The notes under the pieces are model-generated. The model was not told the DNA's origin. It saw only the letters and a list, made by a program, of their open reading frames with translations, and ran no database searches. From assembly GCA_934180065.1 (NCBI GenBank), contig CAKPRA010000006.1:1-64000 (forward strand): 64,000 bases of DNA, read 5' to 3'. Source of the DNA: an uncultured Clostridia bacterium (GTDB lineage: Bacteria; Bacillota; Clostridia; TANB77; CAG-508). Of this stretch, positions 35,437 to 45,674 are shown piece by piece; the stretch's first letter is position 1, and the number at the start of each line of letters is the position of its first letter. Made by a program: the position numbers and the translations under genes.

Positions 35437-35964
35437 ATGAAAAAAATTATTTCAATATTAGCAATGATTACTATATTAGTAGTAAGCGCATGTGCTTTAA
35501 CAGGATGTGGAAAAAAGAAAAAACTTCAAACAGTAACTTTTAAAGATAAAGATACAAAAGTATCTGTAAATCTAAGTTTTGAAGAAGGTGCAAATTATAC
35601 TTTATCAGAGAATAAAGAAGAGTTTAGAACTTCAAGAGAAGATGCGATTTTAAAAGGAGATAATTTTAATATTGCTATTCAAATGGATGAATTCTTCGGA
35701 AGTGAAACAATTAATGACTTAAAGGAAAATGATAAGGAAAGAAAAGATTATAAGGAAGTAACATATAATGGTGTACAAGGATATTCATATTATTATAGTT
35801 CATATAATAGATATGAAGTAGTATTACCAGCAACAGAAAAAGTTTATGTAACATTCCATATTTATACACAAGATTTCGGTGGTAAAGAAGATGATGCCAA
35901 AACAACTTTTGATTCATCAGTAGTTCAAGATATATTAAATACTGTATCATTTTCAGCAGAATAA
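35437..35964 (+). CDS. Small lipoprotein, unknown function
   Basis: 175 residues. The signal peptide ends in a lipobox ALTGC with Cys24 as lipidation site, followed by a Lys-rich linker and a soluble beta-rich domain. AAGAAGGGAG precedes the ATG. The C-terminal domain has the look of a PsbP-like fold, shared with the membrane protein at 38036, but this is weak. It likely sits on the outer face of the membrane within the surface-protein module. Confidence 0.75.
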   Translation: MKKIISILAMITILVVSACALTGCGKKKKLQTVTFKDKDTKVSVNLSFEEGANYTLSENKEEFRTSREDAILKGDNFNIAIQMDEFFGSETINDLKENDKERKDYKEVTYNGVQGYSYYYSSYNRYEVVLPATEKVYVTFHIYTQDFGGKEDDAKTTFDSSVVQDILNTVSFSAE

Positions 35965-35993
35965 TTTTTAAATTTTATAGAATAGTAGAAATA

Positions 35994-36036
35994 AAAATGG
36001 ATATAAATATTATATTAAGATATTTATATCCATTTT
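35994..36036. terminator. Bidirectional terminator between lipoprotein and regulator genes
   Basis: Perfect stem AAAATGGATATAAATAT/ATATTTATATCCATTTT of 17 bases with a 9-base loop, between convergent genes. Confidence 0.85.
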
Positions 36037-36096
36037 GTTTATAAAATTGCAAAGTTTAACATATAAGTATAATTTTTAGTTATTTACTAAAAGCAT

Positions 36097-37824
36097 TTAT
36101 TCAAAAAATGGTGGTACAAATTTTTCAATAGCATCTATTAGTTTTGGATGACGAATAACAAAGTGAATAGAAGGACTTGAGTCTTTTGAAATCATAACAA
36201 AATTATCTTCACAGAAATATACCTGAATATTTCTAAAAGTTCGATATGGATTATAATTTATTTTGTAATTTGGATTATTTTTTTCAAAAGTATTTGTCAA
36301 ATTCAAATGTTCAATATATTCATCATAATTATAATACACTTTTTTTTCATAAAAGCTATTAGAAAGTGAAAGAGCAGGGGGAAAATCTTTAAAATCATCT
36401 TTTGAAAGTTTTAAAATTTCATCTTCAAAAGTATTTGATTTTATCATTGTATTAATAATATTTTTTTGCTTTTTTACTGATAATAAGATTTGTTTAATAT
36501 CTTCTTCAGATATATTATTTCTTTTTAATATTTTTATTAATAATTCATCTGAAATTGTATGAATTGGCAAAGATGAAAGAATCCTTCTTCTATTATAGTT
36601 CGTTTTAGAATCTGATAGCATAAATGCATTAAATGAGTTTTGTTGTTCAGATCTATATATTTCCATAAGAGGATTTGCTTTATTTAATAAACATTCTGCT
36701 TTAGTCTTGTAGTATGAAATATCAGATTTGTTACTTGTCAAAAAATACTTTCCCTTGTCATGATTGCCTTTAATACATTCTCCAGAAAGAGCTGCAACTC
36801 CTGAAACATAAGTAGAATGGCAATATACTGTATCTTGAAATCCCTTTAAATAATAAGGTGAAACTTGTCCTGTCATATAAATTGGAATCCAGCTTTCTAA
36901 TCCAAGCATCATTTCATTAAATGGTCTATCTAGATTATGAATAATGTTTAAATGAAGCCCTTTTTTTAATGTCATGGCAATTGCAAACATCCATTTTTTG
37001 CCAAAATCAAGATCTTTTGCCATATCTTCCATAGGCATATCAGAGCACATAAATATTGAATCTGTTGATTTTGATAAAACTGTTGCTTTAAAGAAATCTA
37101 ATTCTCCCTTTTTCATTTCCTCTATTCCATAGTAATTTTTAGATCCAGATTTATAAAATGGAATATATGGAACCTTCATTTCATCAAAATGTATTGCTTT
37201 TATATATTCATTTAAATTAAATGAGTCTAAATGATTTAAAAATTCCTCAATCTGGTTCTTTTTTTTAGATGTGTTTGTAGAAAACCATTCTTTTAAAAGT
37301 TCATAATAATTTGATTGTTTAATTAAGTCATCTGGAGTGCAGTTTATTAATAATGATATAGTTTCTAAATCATCTTTTTTATTGTATTTTGTAACAATAA
37401 AGTTAGAAACTTCATTTATAAATATTTGAGGTTTTGATGGAAGAATATTTCCTGTACGTAGCTTAGAAATATATGATGAATCATATCCAATTTTTCGTGA
37501 TAGTTCAGCTATATTTATATTTAAGATACGGATAAGCTCATTAAAATTATTAATTAATTGATCTAGCTCAATATTAACATCATTTAAAGAAATTGAAAGA
37601 TTTCTATATATTTCATCTTTTTCAATTTTAATTTTTTTCTCCACTAATAATTGATAGATTCCTTCTGTTAAAGAATCAAGTTGTTTGCTTCTTATATTTG
37701 GAGTTCTTTCTCCACTACGATAACGACTTATAACTGTAGGTGATAATCCAGATTTATTTGCTAGGTCTTTTGAGGAGCATTCTGCCATTGAAATATATTC
37801 ATTTAATTGTTTGTTAAAATTCAT
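36097..37824 (-). CDS. Large XRE-type regulator with two helix-turn-helix domains and a big C-terminal domain
   Basis: 575 residues (579 from an alternative ATG at 37836). Two helix-turn-helix units: SSKDLANKSGLSPTVISRYR near residue 20 and NIAELSRKIGYDSSYISKLR near residue 110. The remaining about 440 residues have no recognised domain and resemble neither a peptidase nor a tetratricopeptide array. No membrane segment or signal peptide. It is divergent from the membrane protein at 38036. Its promoter abuts the ATTACCA/TGGTAAT repeat, which suggests autoregulation. The C-terminal part may sense an intracellular signal. Function inferred only from the domains. Confidence 0.75.
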   Translation of the reverse strand: MNFNKQLNEYISMAECSSKDLANKSGLSPTVISRYRSGERTPNIRSKQLDSLTEGIYQLLVEKKIKIEKDEIYRNLSISLNDVNIELDQLINNFNELIRILNINIAELSRKIGYDSSYISKLRTGNILPSKPQIFINEVSNFIVTKYNKKDDLETISLLINCTPDDLIKQSNYYELLKEWFSTNTSKKKNQIEEFLNHLDSFNLNEYIKAIHFDEMKVPYIPFYKSGSKNYYGIEEMKKGELDFFKATVLSKSTDSIFMCSDMPMEDMAKDLDFGKKWMFAIAMTLKKGLHLNIIHNLDRPFNEMMLGLESWIPIYMTGQVSPYYLKGFQDTVYCHSTYVSGVAALSGECIKGNHDKGKYFLTSNKSDISYYKTKAECLLNKANPLMEIYRSEQQNSFNAFMLSDSKTNYNRRRILSSLPIHTISDELLIKILKRNNISEEDIKQILLSVKKQKNIINTMIKSNTFEDEILKLSKDDFKDFPPALSLSNSFYEKKVYYNYDEYIEHLNLTNTFEKNNPNYKINYNPYRTFRNIQVYFCEDNFVMISKDSSPSIHFVIRHPKLIDAIEKFVPPFFE

Positions 37825-37887
37825 AAAAGTACCCATCTAACTTAATCTTATTTTATGATTAGTTCCTTTCATATTTTGATAGCCTAT

Positions 37888-37915
37888 AGTATATCATAAA
37901 TTTCACAAAAATCAA
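37888..37915 (-). promoter_or_regulatory. Promoter of the XRE-type regulator
   Basis: Minus strand TTGATT (37910-37915) and TATACT (37888-37893), 16 bases apart. The -35 box touches the left half of the inverted repeat at 37915. Confidence 0.6.
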
Positions 37916-37946
37916 TTACCAGAAAATCAGTTGAAAAATTGGTAAT
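37915..37946. promoter_or_regulatory. Inverted repeat, candidate operator in the divergent promoter region
   Basis: ATTACCA (37915-37921) and TGGTAAT (37940-37946) separated by 18 bases. It shares TTACCA, TGGTAA and the inner GAAAAAT with the site at 32202. Confidence 0.5.
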
Positions 37947-38035
37947 ATTTTATATCTAAAAAATATGTTATGTTATAATCATTTTATGAACATATTATAA
38001 ATGTAGATTTGTAAAAAATTTAAGGGGGATTTTCT

Positions 38036-39244
38036 ATGGATAATGAAAACAATAATAGTAATCAGGAAAACAAAAAAGATTCAGTAAAAAAAGATAAGAA
38101 AAATATAATAATAGTAATATTATCTATTATTATAATTGCTCTTATAATAGGAGGTGTAGTTTTAAAAGTAAGTATGGATAATAAAGATACTGATAATAAA
38201 GAAAAAAATAATAGTGTAAGTGTTAAAAATAAAGATGATGATAAAACAAATGTTAGTAATAATGATAAAATAAATAATAATATTAATTCAAAAAATGAGC
38301 CAAAAATTGTGCAAAGCTCTAACAAAACTGTAAAAACAACAAATTATAGTAATGGATTATTTTCTATGAATATTCCAGAAGGGTGGAAAGTTGATGTTAT
38401 TGGTGATTACATTCATTATACAATCAAAGTATATAATCCTCAAAATCCAATGTATCAAATTTTCTTTAATATGAAAACAGAAGGATATAATAAATCACAG
38501 GATGCTAAAAACTTCCAACAAAAATATTATCCAAATAACATGTTTGCAAAAAACCCTGTAATTGCAGATAAAACAACAGAAGGATTTTATAAAATATTCA
38601 ATGAACTTGGAACTGTAAATAATACTAGTACATTTACTTTTCCTACTTTGAATGATTTTAGTGTTGTAGAGAAATTAGGCGCTGGAGTTATAGGTGGAGA
38701 TATTTTAAGAGCAACATTTAAAGATAATGATGGAAAAGAGGGAGAAGGATTATTTACAGCATATGTATATGATCCAGGACCTTATTATGTAAATGAAAAC
38801 GTTGTTTCTGGAAAACAAATAGATATTTATTATTTAAGTGTTTATAATACAATATTTATTACAACTCCTAAGGATGAATTTATTAATTGGGAAAGTACAT
38901 TAAATAGTATGGTTTCTTCATTACAATTTACAGATACGTTTGTTAATCAATTTTACAGTCAACAAGATGCTGTGATGAAAAATTTCCAAAATGTTAGAAA
39001 TATATGTAATCAAATTTCTGATGGTATTATGTCTTCTTGGGAAAAAAGAAATGCAAGTTATGATATACGTATGCAAAAACAAAGTGACGCAATTTTAGGT
39101 TATGAAAGAGTTTATGATACAGATAATGGCGAAATTTACAAAGCATATAATGGATTTACTGATGATTATAGTGGAGAGAGATATAAATCTATTTCAGATA
39201 ATATGTATACTGAATCTATATCTGGATATATTGAAAAATGGTAA
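38036..39244 (+). CDS. Membrane-anchored protein with extracytoplasmic domain
   Basis: 402 residues. A short charged cytoplasmic N-terminus, one membrane helix (about 23-45), an Asn/Lys-rich disordered linker (50-105) and a large extracytoplasmic domain opening with YSNGLFSMNIPEGWKVDV, similar in style to PsbP-like lipoprotein domains. No sortase motif or lipobox. Its divergent arrangement with the XRE-type gene suggests control by it. GGGGG precedes the ATG. Function unknown. Confidence 0.7.
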   Translation: MDNENNNSNQENKKDSVKKDKKNIIIVILSIIIIALIIGGVVLKVSMDNKDTDNKEKNNSVSVKNKDDDKTNVSNNDKINNNINSKNEPKIVQSSNKTVKTTNYSNGLFSMNIPEGWKVDVIGDYIHYTIKVYNPQNPMYQIFFNMKTEGYNKSQDAKNFQQKYYPNNMFAKNPVIADKTTEGFYKIFNELGTVNNTSTFTFPTLNDFSVVEKLGAGVIGGDILRATFKDNDGKEGEGLFTAYVYDPGPYYVNENVVSGKQIDIYYLSVYNTIFITTPKDEFINWESTLNSMVSSLQFTDTFVNQFYSQQDAVMKNFQNVRNICNQISDGIMSSWEKRNASYDIRMQKQSDAILGYERVYDTDNGEIYKAYNGFTDDYSGERYKSISDNMYTESISGYIEKW

Positions 39245-39370
39245 AGAAATTAAAATTAAATAAAGAATAATAATTGAAGTTTACTTAATTTGACAATATT
39301 GAGAAATCATAATATAATACCTGAAAATAGTAAATTAGAATTATGACAAAAATTATTATTTGAGAAGTAG

Positions 39371-39416
39371 TTATAAGCGATATTTATATTTGAAATGATA
39401 TGAATATCGCTTATAA
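39371..39416 (+). promoter_or_regulatory. Perfect hairpin just before truA
   Basis: TTATAAGCGATATT/AATATCGCTTATAA with an 18-base interval ends four bases before the truA ribosome binding site. No T tract follows, so it is more likely an RNA structure near the translation start than a terminator. Confidence 0.55.
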
Positions 39417-39429
39417 AAATGGAGGAAAA

Positions 39430-40173
39430 ATGAGAAATATAAGATTAACCATAGAATATGATGGAAAAGACTTCAATGGATGGCAAAAACAGCCAAATAA
39501 GTTAAATATACAAGGAGAAATAGAAAGAGCAATTGAAATTTTAACAGGTGAAGAGCATATTGATTTAATTGCATCAGGGAGAACTGATGCGGGTGTTCAT
39601 GCCCTTGGACAAGTTGCAAATTTTAAAACAGAAAATGAAAGTATACCAATTGATAAATTTGCTTTAGCTCTAAATACAAAATTAAAAAGATCTATAAGAA
39701 TAAAAAGGGCAGAAGAAGTTGATGAAAGATTTCATAGTAGATATACATGCAAGAAAAAAACTTACAGATATATAATAAATAATAATGAATGTGAAAGTGC
39801 CATTTATAGAAATTTTGAGTATCATATGCCGGTAAAATTGGATATTGAATCTATGAAGAAAGCCATAAAGTATTTTGAGGGAGAGCACGATTTTAAAGCT
39901 TTTAAAGCAAGTGGAACTAGTAGCAAAAGTAGTGTGAGAAAAATATATTTGGCAGAAGTAAAAGAAGCAGAAGAAGGTAGAATTTATATAGAGCTAACAG
40001 GAAATGGATTCCTATATAACATGGTTAGAATAATAGCTGGAACATTGGTTGATGTGGGAATGAACAAAATTAAACCAGAGCAAATTCCTGAAATAATTAA
40101 ATTAGGAGAGAGGGCAAGAGCTGGAAAAACACTTCCTCCAAGTGGATTATTTTTGATGAAAGTAGAATATTAG
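39430..40173 (+). CDS. truA: tRNA pseudouridine(38-40) synthase
   Basis: 247 residues. MRNIRLTIEYDGKDFNGWQ, the catalytic Asp in ASGRTDAGVHALGQVANF, RYIINN and GNGFLYNMVRIIAGTLVDVG are canonical. The ATG at 39430 has GGAGGAAAA upstream; an earlier in-frame ATG at 39400 is inside the upstream hairpin and unlikely. It modifies U38-U40 in the anticodon arm of many tRNAs. Confidence 0.95.
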   Translation: MRNIRLTIEYDGKDFNGWQKQPNKLNIQGEIERAIEILTGEEHIDLIASGRTDAGVHALGQVANFKTENESIPIDKFALALNTKLKRSIRIKRAEEVDERFHSRYTCKKKTYRYIINNNECESAIYRNFEYHMPVKLDIESMKKAIKYFEGEHDFKAFKASGTSSKSSVRKIYLAEVKEAEEGRIYIELTGNGFLYNMVRIIAGTLVDVGMNKIKPEQIPEIIKLGERARAGKTLPPSGLFLMKVEY

Positions 40174-40271
40174 TTAGAAGAAATGTATTTTTAAATATTT
40201 GAAAATTTTGAGAATATTTAAATAAAATTTATCCATAATATTATTGATAATAAATATTAGGAGGAAAAATT

Positions 40272-40709
40272 ATGGATAATAATGTTAATGTTTTAGATGA
40301 AATAAATAAAGGTGCAACAATGGGAATGGATGCTATAAAATTTGTTTATGATAAAGTTGGAGATCAAACATTTAAAAAGGTATTAGATGGAGAATATAGA
40401 AAATATCAAGATATAAGTAATAGAATTTCTGTAGAATATGATAATTATTCTATAAAAGAGCCACATTCTACAAGTGCTATGAATAAAGCGATGACATGGT
40501 ATGGAATACAGATGAAAACTATGAATGACCAAAGTAATGAAAAGTTATCTGAACTTTTAATTCAAGGTACTAACATGGGAATAATTGAAGGTGTTAGATT
40601 ACAAAATCAAAATAGGGAAACTAATTTAAATTCTAATGTAAGACAAATTTTAAATGATTTTGTTGCTATGCAAGAAGATAGTGTAGAAACATTGAAAAAA
40701 TATTTATAA
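40272..40709 (+). CDS. Helical protein, ferritin-like DUF2383 style, unknown
   Basis: 145 residues, almost entirely helical, without signal peptide. The opening (VLDEINKGATMGMDAIKFVY) and the regular spacing of helices recall the four-helix DUF2383/CotF-like spore and stress proteins. No clear metal ligands of the ferritin type are seen. AGGAGG lies before the ATG. Function not known. Confidence 0.55.
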   Translation: MDNNVNVLDEINKGATMGMDAIKFVYDKVGDQTFKKVLDGEYRKYQDISNRISVEYDNYSIKEPHSTSAMNKAMTWYGIQMKTMNDQSNEKLSELLIQGTNMGIIEGVRLQNQNRETNLNSNVRQILNDFVAMQEDSVETLKKYL

Positions 40710-40743
40710 TTAAATATAGTATTTAATGGATAAGATATTTACT

Positions 40744-40846
40744 AAAATAAAACTTGGATTTATTTTTATATCATAAGAAGTTTTAAGTTTATACAAACTT
40801 TGCGATAATTTCTTTTATTTTGATATAAAATATGTCCAAGTTTTAT
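40744..40846. terminator. Long convergent hairpin
   Basis: AAAATAAAACTTGGA (40744-40758) pairs with TCCAAGTTTTATTTT (to about 40846); inner stretches ATTTTTATATCA and TGATATAAAAT also pair. It lies between convergent genes and probably stops both transcripts. Confidence 0.65.
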
Positions 40847-40848
40847 TT

Positions 40849-41205
40849 TTAACTTACTTTGGTATTAATGTTAATGTTATTAATAGTTAGATAATTTATT
40901 AAGTTATTAATATTATTTGTAAAATCTGATGCTGATGATTTATTAATTTTTTTTATAATATTATTTAAGTATTTACTTTTTGTTTTTTCAGGAAGAACTT
41001 TTCCGTGATTTCTAAAATTATCTAATTGATATGTTAAACTTTTTGTGGTTTTAGTGGAAGATAATAAATTTATAGATGCAATTAATAAAAGCTCTTTCAT
41101 GGATTTATTTATCTTAAGTTTATTAATTTCAACTACTAAATTGTTAATATATTCTTTGGAAAGCATTGTATGTGAATTATTTAAAATTATAAGCTCTTTA
41201 TTCAT
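40849..41205 (-). CDS. Hypothetical small helical protein
   Basis: 118 residues, Asn/Lys/Ser-rich, helical, no signal peptide. AGAAGGAGG lies seven bases upstream of the ATG, which makes it a convincing gene. No family recognised. It is divergent from the repeat array and hpf. Confidence 0.6.
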   Translation of the reverse strand: MNKELIILNNSHTMLSKEYINNLVVEINKLKINKSMKELLLIASINLLSSTKTTKSLTYQLDNFRNHGKVLPEKTKSKYLNNIIKKINKSSASDFTNNINNLINYLTINNININTKVS

Positions 41206-41295
41206 AAAATACCTCCTTCTAGTTTACATATTATATCATAATAATTTGTGATAGTAAATGAAATTTGTGTAATTTGTTGACATTATGATAATGAA

Positions 41296-41672
41296 TAAAA
41301 GCTCCCAAGCTGCACGTTAGTTATTTTAATATTTTTTATTAAGCCGGATATGTGAATATATATATTAAAAATGAGTGACTTGCTGGTCGCCCATACAAAG
41401 TGGTGTGAGAGCTGTAGTGCCCTCGCTTTAGTTTTGTGGTATTAAGATGTTTTCTAAAAGCTCCCAAGCTGCACGTTAGTTATTTTAATATTTTTTATTA
41501 AGCCAGATATGTGAATATATATATTAAAAATGAGTGACTTGCTGGTCGCCCATACAAAGTGGTGTGAGAGCTGTAGTGCCCTCGTTTTAGTTTTGTGGTA
41601 TTAAGATGTTTTCTAAAAGCTCCCAAGCTGCGCGTCACTTCTTTTTAATATATATATTCACATATCCTACTC
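41296..41672 (+). repeat. Tandem array of the structured intergenic repeat (copies 5 and 6)
   Basis: A 3' fragment (from 41296, AAAAGCTCCCAAGCTGCACG) is followed by a nearly full unit (41341-41499) and a full unit (41500-41672), with a period of 159 bases. The two units are almost identical except that copy 5 has a degraded 3' arm (GTTAGTTATTTTAATATTTT) while copy 6 keeps the complementary arm TATATATTCACATATCC. Confidence 0.9.
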
Positions 41673-41734
41673 TACTAAATTAAATTGAGATTTTGCCTTG
41701 AATATAATATATGCAAAAAAGATTTGGAAATTAC

Positions 41735-41763
41735 TTGAAAAAATATATAAAAGAATATATAAT
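41735..41763 (+). promoter_or_regulatory. Sigma-A promoter of hpf
   Basis: TTGAAA (41735-41740) and TATAAT (41758-41763), 17 bases apart, 51 bases before the start codon. Confidence 0.7.
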
Positions 41764-41813
41764 GAGGGTACAGCAATTACAAAACAAAAGATACATAGGG
41801 AGGAGTGGTTTTT

Positions 41814-42344
41814 ATGAACATAAAAATAACAAGTAAAGATTTAAAGGCAACAGATGCAATTAAAGAGTATATTGAGAAAAAATGTGAAAGACTACAAAAA
41901 TATACAGAAGATGAAATAGAAATAAAAGCAACAATAAAAACAGAAGGAAAAAATCAAGTTGCTGAAATTTCTACTAATATAAATGGAAATGTTTACAGAG
42001 CTGTAACAGAAAAGTCTGATTTATATGCTTCAGTAGACAAAGATATTGATATATTAGAAGGTCAAATTAGAAAAACAAAAGCTAAGAAAGAAAAACAAAT
42101 GAATTCAGGATCTATTAAAGAGCAAGAAATCATTAGTTTTAATGCTGAAAATCATGAAGTTGAAAAAGAAGTTTTAAAAACAACATATTATGAAGTAAGA
42201 CCAATGAGCGTTGAAGATGCTAAATTGAAATTACAAGATTCAAAAAATATGTTTTTAACATTTGTAAATGCTGATACAGAAAAAGTTAATGTAATTTTTA
42301 AACTAAAAGATGGAGTTAACTTTGGTTTAGTTGAACCAGAATAA
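41814..42344 (+). CDS. hpf: Ribosome hibernation promoting factor, long form
   Basis: 176 residues. N-terminal S30AE domain (MNIKITSKDLKATDAIKEYI) and a C-terminal dimerisation domain (YEVRPMSVEDAKLKLQDSKN) as in long HPF, which pairs 70S ribosomes into inactive 100S dimers. The ATG at 41814 has GGGAGGAG at a good distance; an alternative start three codons earlier lies within this site. A hairpin terminator (about 42365-42400) follows. Confidence 0.93.
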   Translation: MNIKITSKDLKATDAIKEYIEKKCERLQKYTEDEIEIKATIKTEGKNQVAEISTNINGNVYRAVTEKSDLYASVDKDIDILEGQIRKTKAKKEKQMNSGSIKEQEIISFNAENHEVEKEVLKTTYYEVRPMSVEDAKLKLQDSKNMFLTFVNADTEKVNVIFKLKDGVNFGLVEPE

Positions 42345-42364
42345 TATAAATATTATAAAAAGGT

Positions 42365-42405
42365 GTTAAATGGAGTGAACTGAGGTTTGCTTCATTTAAT
42401 TTTTA
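42365..42405 (+). terminator. Terminator of hpf
   Basis: TTAAATGGAGTGAAC pairs with GTTTGCTTCATTTAA, followed by TTTTTATT. Confidence 0.7.
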
Positions 42406-42424
42406 TTATATATTAGGAAAGTTA

Positions 42425-42453
42425 TTGATAAATTATTAGATTTAGAGTATAAT
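42425..42453 (+). promoter_or_regulatory. Sigma-A promoter of ssrA
   Basis: TTGATA (42425-42430) and TATAAT (42448-42453), 17 bases apart, 17 bases before the mature 5' end. Confidence 0.75.
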
Positions 42454-42470
42454 ATGCTATAGTTACTTAT

Positions 42471-42824
42471 GGGGGTGTAACGGTTTCGACAGAAATCTAG
42501 AAGTATAAATAGCGAGTAGTGGATGGTTGCTTTGGCCACTTAAAAAAAGCAAAATAAATATAAACGCTAAAAACGAAGAATTAGCATTCGCTGCCTAATT
42601 GCAGTGACGTCTTATCTTTAATGCCCACGTTTTAGAATAAGGCGACGATTAGTGGGAAACGAAGCTATTTTTTGCTAAGAAAATAGGGGGTATCTATTTA
42701 GCTACTTTGTAAATAAGTTTGTTTGTTAACTTTTTTATAAAGGAAATATAATAACAAACTGCACTCGGAGAGATTTATATGGAAGGGTTTTTGGACAGGA
42801 GTTCGATTCTCCTCACCTCCACCA
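42471..42824 (+). ncRNA. ssrA: Transfer-messenger RNA
   Basis: The 5' end GGGGGTGTAACGGTTTCGAC and the 3' end GTTCGATTCTCCTCACCTCC plus ACCA form the tRNA-like acceptor (GGGGGTG pairs with CACCTCC). The tag frame reads ...AKNEELAFAA and stops with TAA at about 42596. The exact resume codon is uncertain. It rescues stalled ribosomes with SmpB. Confidence 0.95.
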
Positions 42825-42867
42825 ATGACGTATCTGTTCGAACTTTTATAAGAACAGATGAGATATA

Positions 42868-42903
42868 AAAATCAATCAGAAATAAATCTGGTTGATTTTT
42901 TTT
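42868..42903 (+). terminator. Terminator of ssrA
   Basis: AATCAATCAGA/TCTGGTTGATT followed by eight T. Confidence 0.8.
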
Positions 42904-42947
42904 GCTTATTTAAAGTAAGCAAATGAAAATCATCCTAGCAAGAAAGG

Positions 42948-43229
42948 ATGGTGAAGCAAATGAAAATAATTAAGGAAACCCTACAATTTGAGAAATCTTT
43001 AAAACAGCAACTAGACTTTATATGCGAATTTGCAAAGGTTACACCGGCATACATCAACGGTACAATTAGAAAGATTGATAAAACAAATCTTTCATACATT
43101 GAGCCACACAGGGTAATTATTAAAGGTATTACATTCTTATGTTTCAATTATTCAAATGATATTTATATTTCCAATTTAACAAATAAAATAAAAATATCAG
43201 AGCTAGAAGAATACCTAAAAGCCGTGTAA
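42948..43229 (+). CDS. Hypothetical protein at the left end of the mobile element
   Basis: 93 residues from ATG 42948 (other possible starts are GTG 42951 and ATG 42960). It is a mixed alpha/beta protein with a basic first half and hydrophobic strands (VIIKGITFLCFNYSNDIY). Not recognised. It lies before the recombinase promoter and is the first gene of the element. Confidence 0.5.
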   Translation: MVKQMKIIKETLQFEKSLKQQLDFICEFAKVTPAYINGTIRKIDKTNLSYIEPHRVIIKGITFLCFNYSNDIYISNLTNKIKISELEEYLKAV

Positions 43230-43241
43230 TCATTGAAAAAT

Positions 43242-43269
43242 TTGACATTTCAAAAAATCGTAATATAAT
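43242..43269 (+). promoter_or_regulatory. Promoter of the recombinase leader
   Basis: TTGACA (43242-43247) and TATAAT (43264-43269), 16 bases apart. Confidence 0.75.
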
Positions 43270-43307
43270 ATCTCAAGTAGACAAATTATGTATACGGAGA
43301 ATGTTGT

Positions 43308-43379
43308 ATGTTTTATAAGGATTTATATTTAAAGAAAATGGATTTAATTTATAAAAAAGATTTTAAGAAGTGTCATTAG
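43308..43379 (+). CDS. 23-residue leader peptide before the recombinase
   Basis: ATG at 43308 with CGGAGA seven bases upstream; the product begins MFYKDLYLKKMDLIYKK and ends in KCH before TAG. The 3' end of this ORF forms the left arm of the hairpin at 43364-43417. This layout suggests control of the recombinase by translation of the leader. Confidence 0.55.
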   Translation: MFYKDLYLKKMDLIYKKDFKKCH

Positions 43380-43417
43380 TAATTGATGTTTTATTACTAT
43401 TGGCACTTCTTTTGTGT
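43364..43417 (+). terminator. Attenuator-like hairpin before the recombinase
   Basis: AAGAAGTGTCATTAGTAA pairs with TTACTATTGGCACTTCTT, followed by TTTG. It overlaps the leader-peptide stop and ends 16 bases before the recombinase start. Confidence 0.6.
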
Positions 43418-43432
43418 ATGGGGGGTTTATAA

Positions 43433-45328
<1,896 letters not shown>

Positions 45329-45359
45329 GTGCATATTTTTCACAGATAAATTTTGCTTT

Positions 45360-45620
45360 GACAAAATTCATAACACCCTATGAGTTTTGACATACTATCA
45401 AAACTCGGGGGCTCTGCGAGGCATCATCTAATCAAATTTGCTACCTCAAATTTGATTAGATGACAATGGACTTATCAGAGATAACTCCATTGAAAATTAA
45501 CATCGGCAAAGTTTTGGTTCTTACCAAAACAAGCCTAGTTAATTTTACCAAAAAGAAAAAATTGCATTTTCTTTTTTGCTTGTATAATTTGCAAACTTTC
45601 ATCTGCAAATTATATGGATA
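45360..45620. repeat. Hairpin-dense intergenic region, candidate oriT
   Basis: Successive inverted repeats: GAGTTTTGA/TCAAAACTC (45382-45406), a perfect 16-base stem CATCTAATCAAATTTG (45425-45462), CAATGGA/TCCATTG (45464-45492), AAAATTAAC/GTTAATTTT enclosing GTTTTGGT/ACCAAAAC (45493-45546), and TATAATTTGCA/TGCAAATTATA (45583-45614). No gene is visible. It lies directly before a MobV relaxase gene, where oriT is expected. Confidence 0.65.
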
Positions 45621-45674
45621 GTACCAGCTAAAGAAGAAATTATATAAAGCATAATCAAAGGAGGCTTGTACAAA

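Noticed and set aside
41296..41672. CRISPR array
   Set aside because: The units are about 159 bases long, nearly identical throughout and have no alternating short repeats and unique spacers.
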